Of a DNA stretch of 15,533 nt, positions 13,945 through 15,533 are shown in pieces (within the stretch, counting starts at the first letter, position 1; each line of letters starts with the position of its first letter). The notes under the pieces are model-generated. The model saw nothing but the letters and a program-made list of their open reading frames with translations, was not told the origin of the DNA and did no database searches. The stretch comes from an uncultured Prevotella sp. (lineage in GTDB: Bacteria > Bacteroidota > Bacteroidia > Bacteroidales > Bacteroidaceae). The position numbers were made by a program, and so were the translations under genes. The stretch is taken from the NCBI GenBank assembly GCA_937892695.1, contig CALBJK010000005.1, forward strand, positions 1 through 15,533, written 5' to 3'.

Positions 13945-14619
13945 TTACCAGTTTTTCTGAAGCCGTCTTTGACGTGAATGATGCGTTTCGTCTCTCTTCA
14001 TACGTTGTCTTGTGGCTTGCTCTTCTTGCATGGCTGCATTGAGCAGCTGTTCGGCATTGTCTTTACTCATTTGCTTCTTGCTTTTCTGAGGAGAGTTTTT
14101 CCTCTGTTTCTGTTTCTCTTGCTTGTTCTTGTTTTTGCTATTGTTATCCTTGTTCTTGTCTTTATTCTTGTTTTGGTTGTTATTTTTTGGTTGCTGTTTG
14201 AGCAGTTTTTTACATAGTGCCAGATTGTACCGGGTCTCGTTGTCCGCTGGGTTGTTTCTCAGACTTTCTTCGTATGCCTTGATTGCTTCGGCATACATCT
14301 GATGGCTTTGGCATACTACGCCGATATTGTGATACACATTTGCCTTTCTTTTGGGGCTGTTTTCGGCACGACCGGCTTTTTCATATTGTATTATTGCCGC
14401 TGAATCTTTTTTTTGCATCATCAGTGCACATCCCAGATTGTACATCGCCTGTGAGTTGTTAGGGTTGACACCCAGCGACTTTCTGTATTCGGCTTCTGCT
14501 TTTGCATAGTTCTGCTGACGGTAGAGCCGGTTCCCTGAGCGTATGTACTGTCTGTCTTTTTGAGCCATAACGTAAATCGGCAAGGTCGATAAGAAGCAAA
14601 ATATGAAGAATCTTTTCAT
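13945..14619 (-). CDS. batC: BatC, TPR protein of the Bat operon
   Basis: This 224-residue periplasmic protein has a signal peptide (1-19, cleavage near VMA-Q), about three TPR repeats (22-140, including AEAEYRKSLGVNPNNSQAMY, VYHNIGVVCQSHQMYAEAI and AIKAYEESLRNNPADNETRY), a Lys/Asn/Gln-rich low-complexity stretch (141-183), and a conserved tail (MSKDNAEQLLNAAMQEEQ, RRLQKNW). The tail plus its place after batB identifies it as BatC rather than a generic TPR protein. It presumably serves as an interaction scaffold for the Bat membrane proteins. The ATG is 5 bases after the batB stop. The Lys-rich linker gives a strong positive charge of unknown purpose. Confidence 0.9.
   Translation of the reverse strand: MKRFFIFCFLSTLPIYVMAQKDRQYIRSGNRLYRQQNYAKAEAEYRKSLGVNPNNSQAMYNLGCALMMQKKDSAAIIQYEKAGRAENSPKRKANVYHNIGVVCQSHQMYAEAIKAYEESLRNNPADNETRYNLALCKKLLKQQPKNNNQNKNKDKNKDNNSKNKNKQEKQKQRKNSPQKSKKQMSKDNAEQLLNAAMQEEQATRQRMKRDETHHSRQRRLQKNW
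14071..14199 (-). repeat. A-rich low-complexity tract encoding the BatC Lys/Asn linker
   Basis: Degenerate AAN-type codons (AAC, AAT, AAG, AAA) mixed with GAC and CAA encode residues 141-183 of BatC, with units such as NKNKDKNKD. The repeats are imperfect, but such tracts are prone to slippage and length change between strains. Confidence 0.6.
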
Positions 14620-14624
14620 CGCAA

Positions 14625-15533
14625 TTACTTTCTATTAAATAAATTTACTCTTTTGAGCAACGGGTTCTTCGACTCTATTACACATATTTCGATGATGAGC
14701 AGTAGCAGGATTATGATTCCAACGGCTTGGAACTGTTCGTCATACTCGCTGTAGATAAGACTTTCGGTCTCACCTCTCTGTAATTTGGACAATTCGCTGT
14801 TAAGCTGTTCTTGAGCTTCGCTCGTATTGTCAACGTGTATATAAGTCCCGTTACCAGCTTGTGCTATTTCTTTACACATTTGCTCGTTTAGTGCCGACAT
14901 TACTGTGTTGCCGCTACCATCCTGCATGTAATTGCCTCGTCCGTCAGGGATAGGGCAGCCTTTGGGGTCGCCCACGCCGAGAATAAAGACGTTTATACCT
15001 TTTTTCCTTGCCTCTTTCGCTGCCTCTAATGCTCCGCCTTCATGGTCTTCACCGTCAGTTATAACAATGATGGCTTTTCCTACTTGCGACTGTTTGTCGA
15101 AACTGTTTATTGACAGAGTTATAGCTCTTCCGATATCTGTTCCTTGAGTTGTAATGAGTGAAGGGTCTATATTTTGCAAAAACATTTTTGCAGAAACATA
15201 GTCACTTGTTATCGGTAGCTGTACGAAAGCTTCACCGGCAAATACGACAAGTCCTATCTTGTCGTTGGTAAAATTGTCGACGAGACTTTCTACGAGCATT
15301 TTGCTCTTTTCCAGCCTCGATGGTACAACGTCTTCTGCTCTCATAGAATTGCTTATGTCGAGCGCGATCATCGTTTCTATACCTTGTCTGTTTTCTTTAG
15401 AGATTTTCGAGCCGAATTGCGGTCTTGCCAGCATTGTTACTGAAAGAGCCAATGCTGCGAGTTGCAGCCCGAACTTGACTGTAGGACGATATTTTGAAAC
15501 ATCTGGCATAAGCTGTTTCACGAGTTTTGTTTC
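14625..15533 (-). CDS. batB: BatB, von Willebrand factor A membrane protein (5' end missing)
   Basis: 302 C-terminal residues are visible. The frame stays open to the right edge, and an in-frame GTG at 15521 is not the true start because the upstream codons ETKL continue the protein and the known N-terminal membrane helix is missing. Counting from the edge: QLMPDVSKYRP (7-17), a membrane helix (19-36) ending MLARPQFGSK, and a vWA domain (54-240) with the MIDAS motif DISNS (59-63), the Thr in TTQGTDIG and the Asp in VITDGEDHEGG. A C-terminal membrane helix follows near 271-288. BatB pairs with BatA, expected just beyond the right edge. batC follows after 5 bases. The metal-binding residues are intact, so ligand binding is plausible. 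Confidence 0.95.
   Translation of the reverse strand, partial: ETKLVKQLMPDVSKYRPTVKFGLQLAALALSVTMLARPQFGSKISKENRQGIETMIALDISNSMRAEDVVPSRLEKSKMLVESLVDNFTNDKIGLVVFAGEAFVQLPITSDYVSAKMFLQNIDPSLITTQGTDIGRAITLSINSFDKQSQVGKAIIVITDGEDHEGGALEAAKEARKKGINVFILGVGDPKGCPIPDGRGNYMQDGSGNTVMSALNEQMCKEIAQAGNGTYIHVDNTSEAQEQLNSELSKLQRGETESLIYSEYDEQFQAVGIIILLLLIIEICVIESKNPLLKRVNLFNRK

Noticed and set aside
13978..14217. Plus-strand frame encoding a very hydrophobic leucine/valine-rich peptide
   Set aside because: It is the complement of the Lys/Asn-rich BatC linker; the apparent membrane segments come from reading A-rich codons backwards.
15509..15521. GTG or ATG near the right edge as the true batB start
   Set aside because: The frame stays open to the edge and the family's N-terminal membrane helix is missing, so the gene is simply cut by the window.

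Overview
The window looks like chromosomal core sequence from a Bacteroidales bacterium, most likely Prevotella or a close relative. Three things point there: the protein families (a DUF4491 membrane protein, a DUF2027-Smr protein, Bacteroidota-type dipeptidyl peptidase III, and a Bat aerotolerance operon), the TAnnTTTG-type promoter box in front of purA, and the general lack of strong Shine-Dalgarno sites. All thirteen genes I can support lie on the minus strand, so transcription runs from high to low coordinates. Both edge genes are cut: batB lacks its 5' end at the right edge and rlmH keeps only its first 26 codons at the left edge. I see no tRNA, rRNA, CRISPR array, insertion sequence or phage gene. 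No gene-free stretch exceeds about 110 bases.

Reading in the direction of transcription, the first block (15533 down to 3867) is a run of nine genes with gaps of 37 bases or less: batB, batC, a batD-batE fusion, a PAP2-family phosphatase, queA, a DUF2027/Smr protein, glutamine-dependent nadE, a small AraC-type regulator and dipeptidyl peptidase III. The Bat proteins form a membrane and periplasmic system with a von Willebrand A domain and TPR domains, implicated in oxygen and stress tolerance. The remaining genes cover lipid phosphate removal, tRNA queuosine, a possible ribosome-associated nuclease, NAD synthesis and peptide breakdown.

The second block (3759 down to 1) starts after a 107-base gap. 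It holds an AlkD-like HEAT-repeat protein that lacks residues expected for base-excision catalysis, then a 90-base gap with a good promoter box. After that come purA, hisS, a DUF4491 membrane protein and rlmH, spaced 18-19 bases apart or overlapping.

Most of this is ordinary housekeeping sequence. The points most worth a second look are the BatD-BatE fusion and its implied topology, the PAP2 protein as a possible lipid A phosphatase of the LpxF type, the degenerate AlkD-like protein, and a dipeptidyl peptidase III with no export signal placed directly behind a stand-alone AraC regulator. I found no clearly undescribed multi-gene system.
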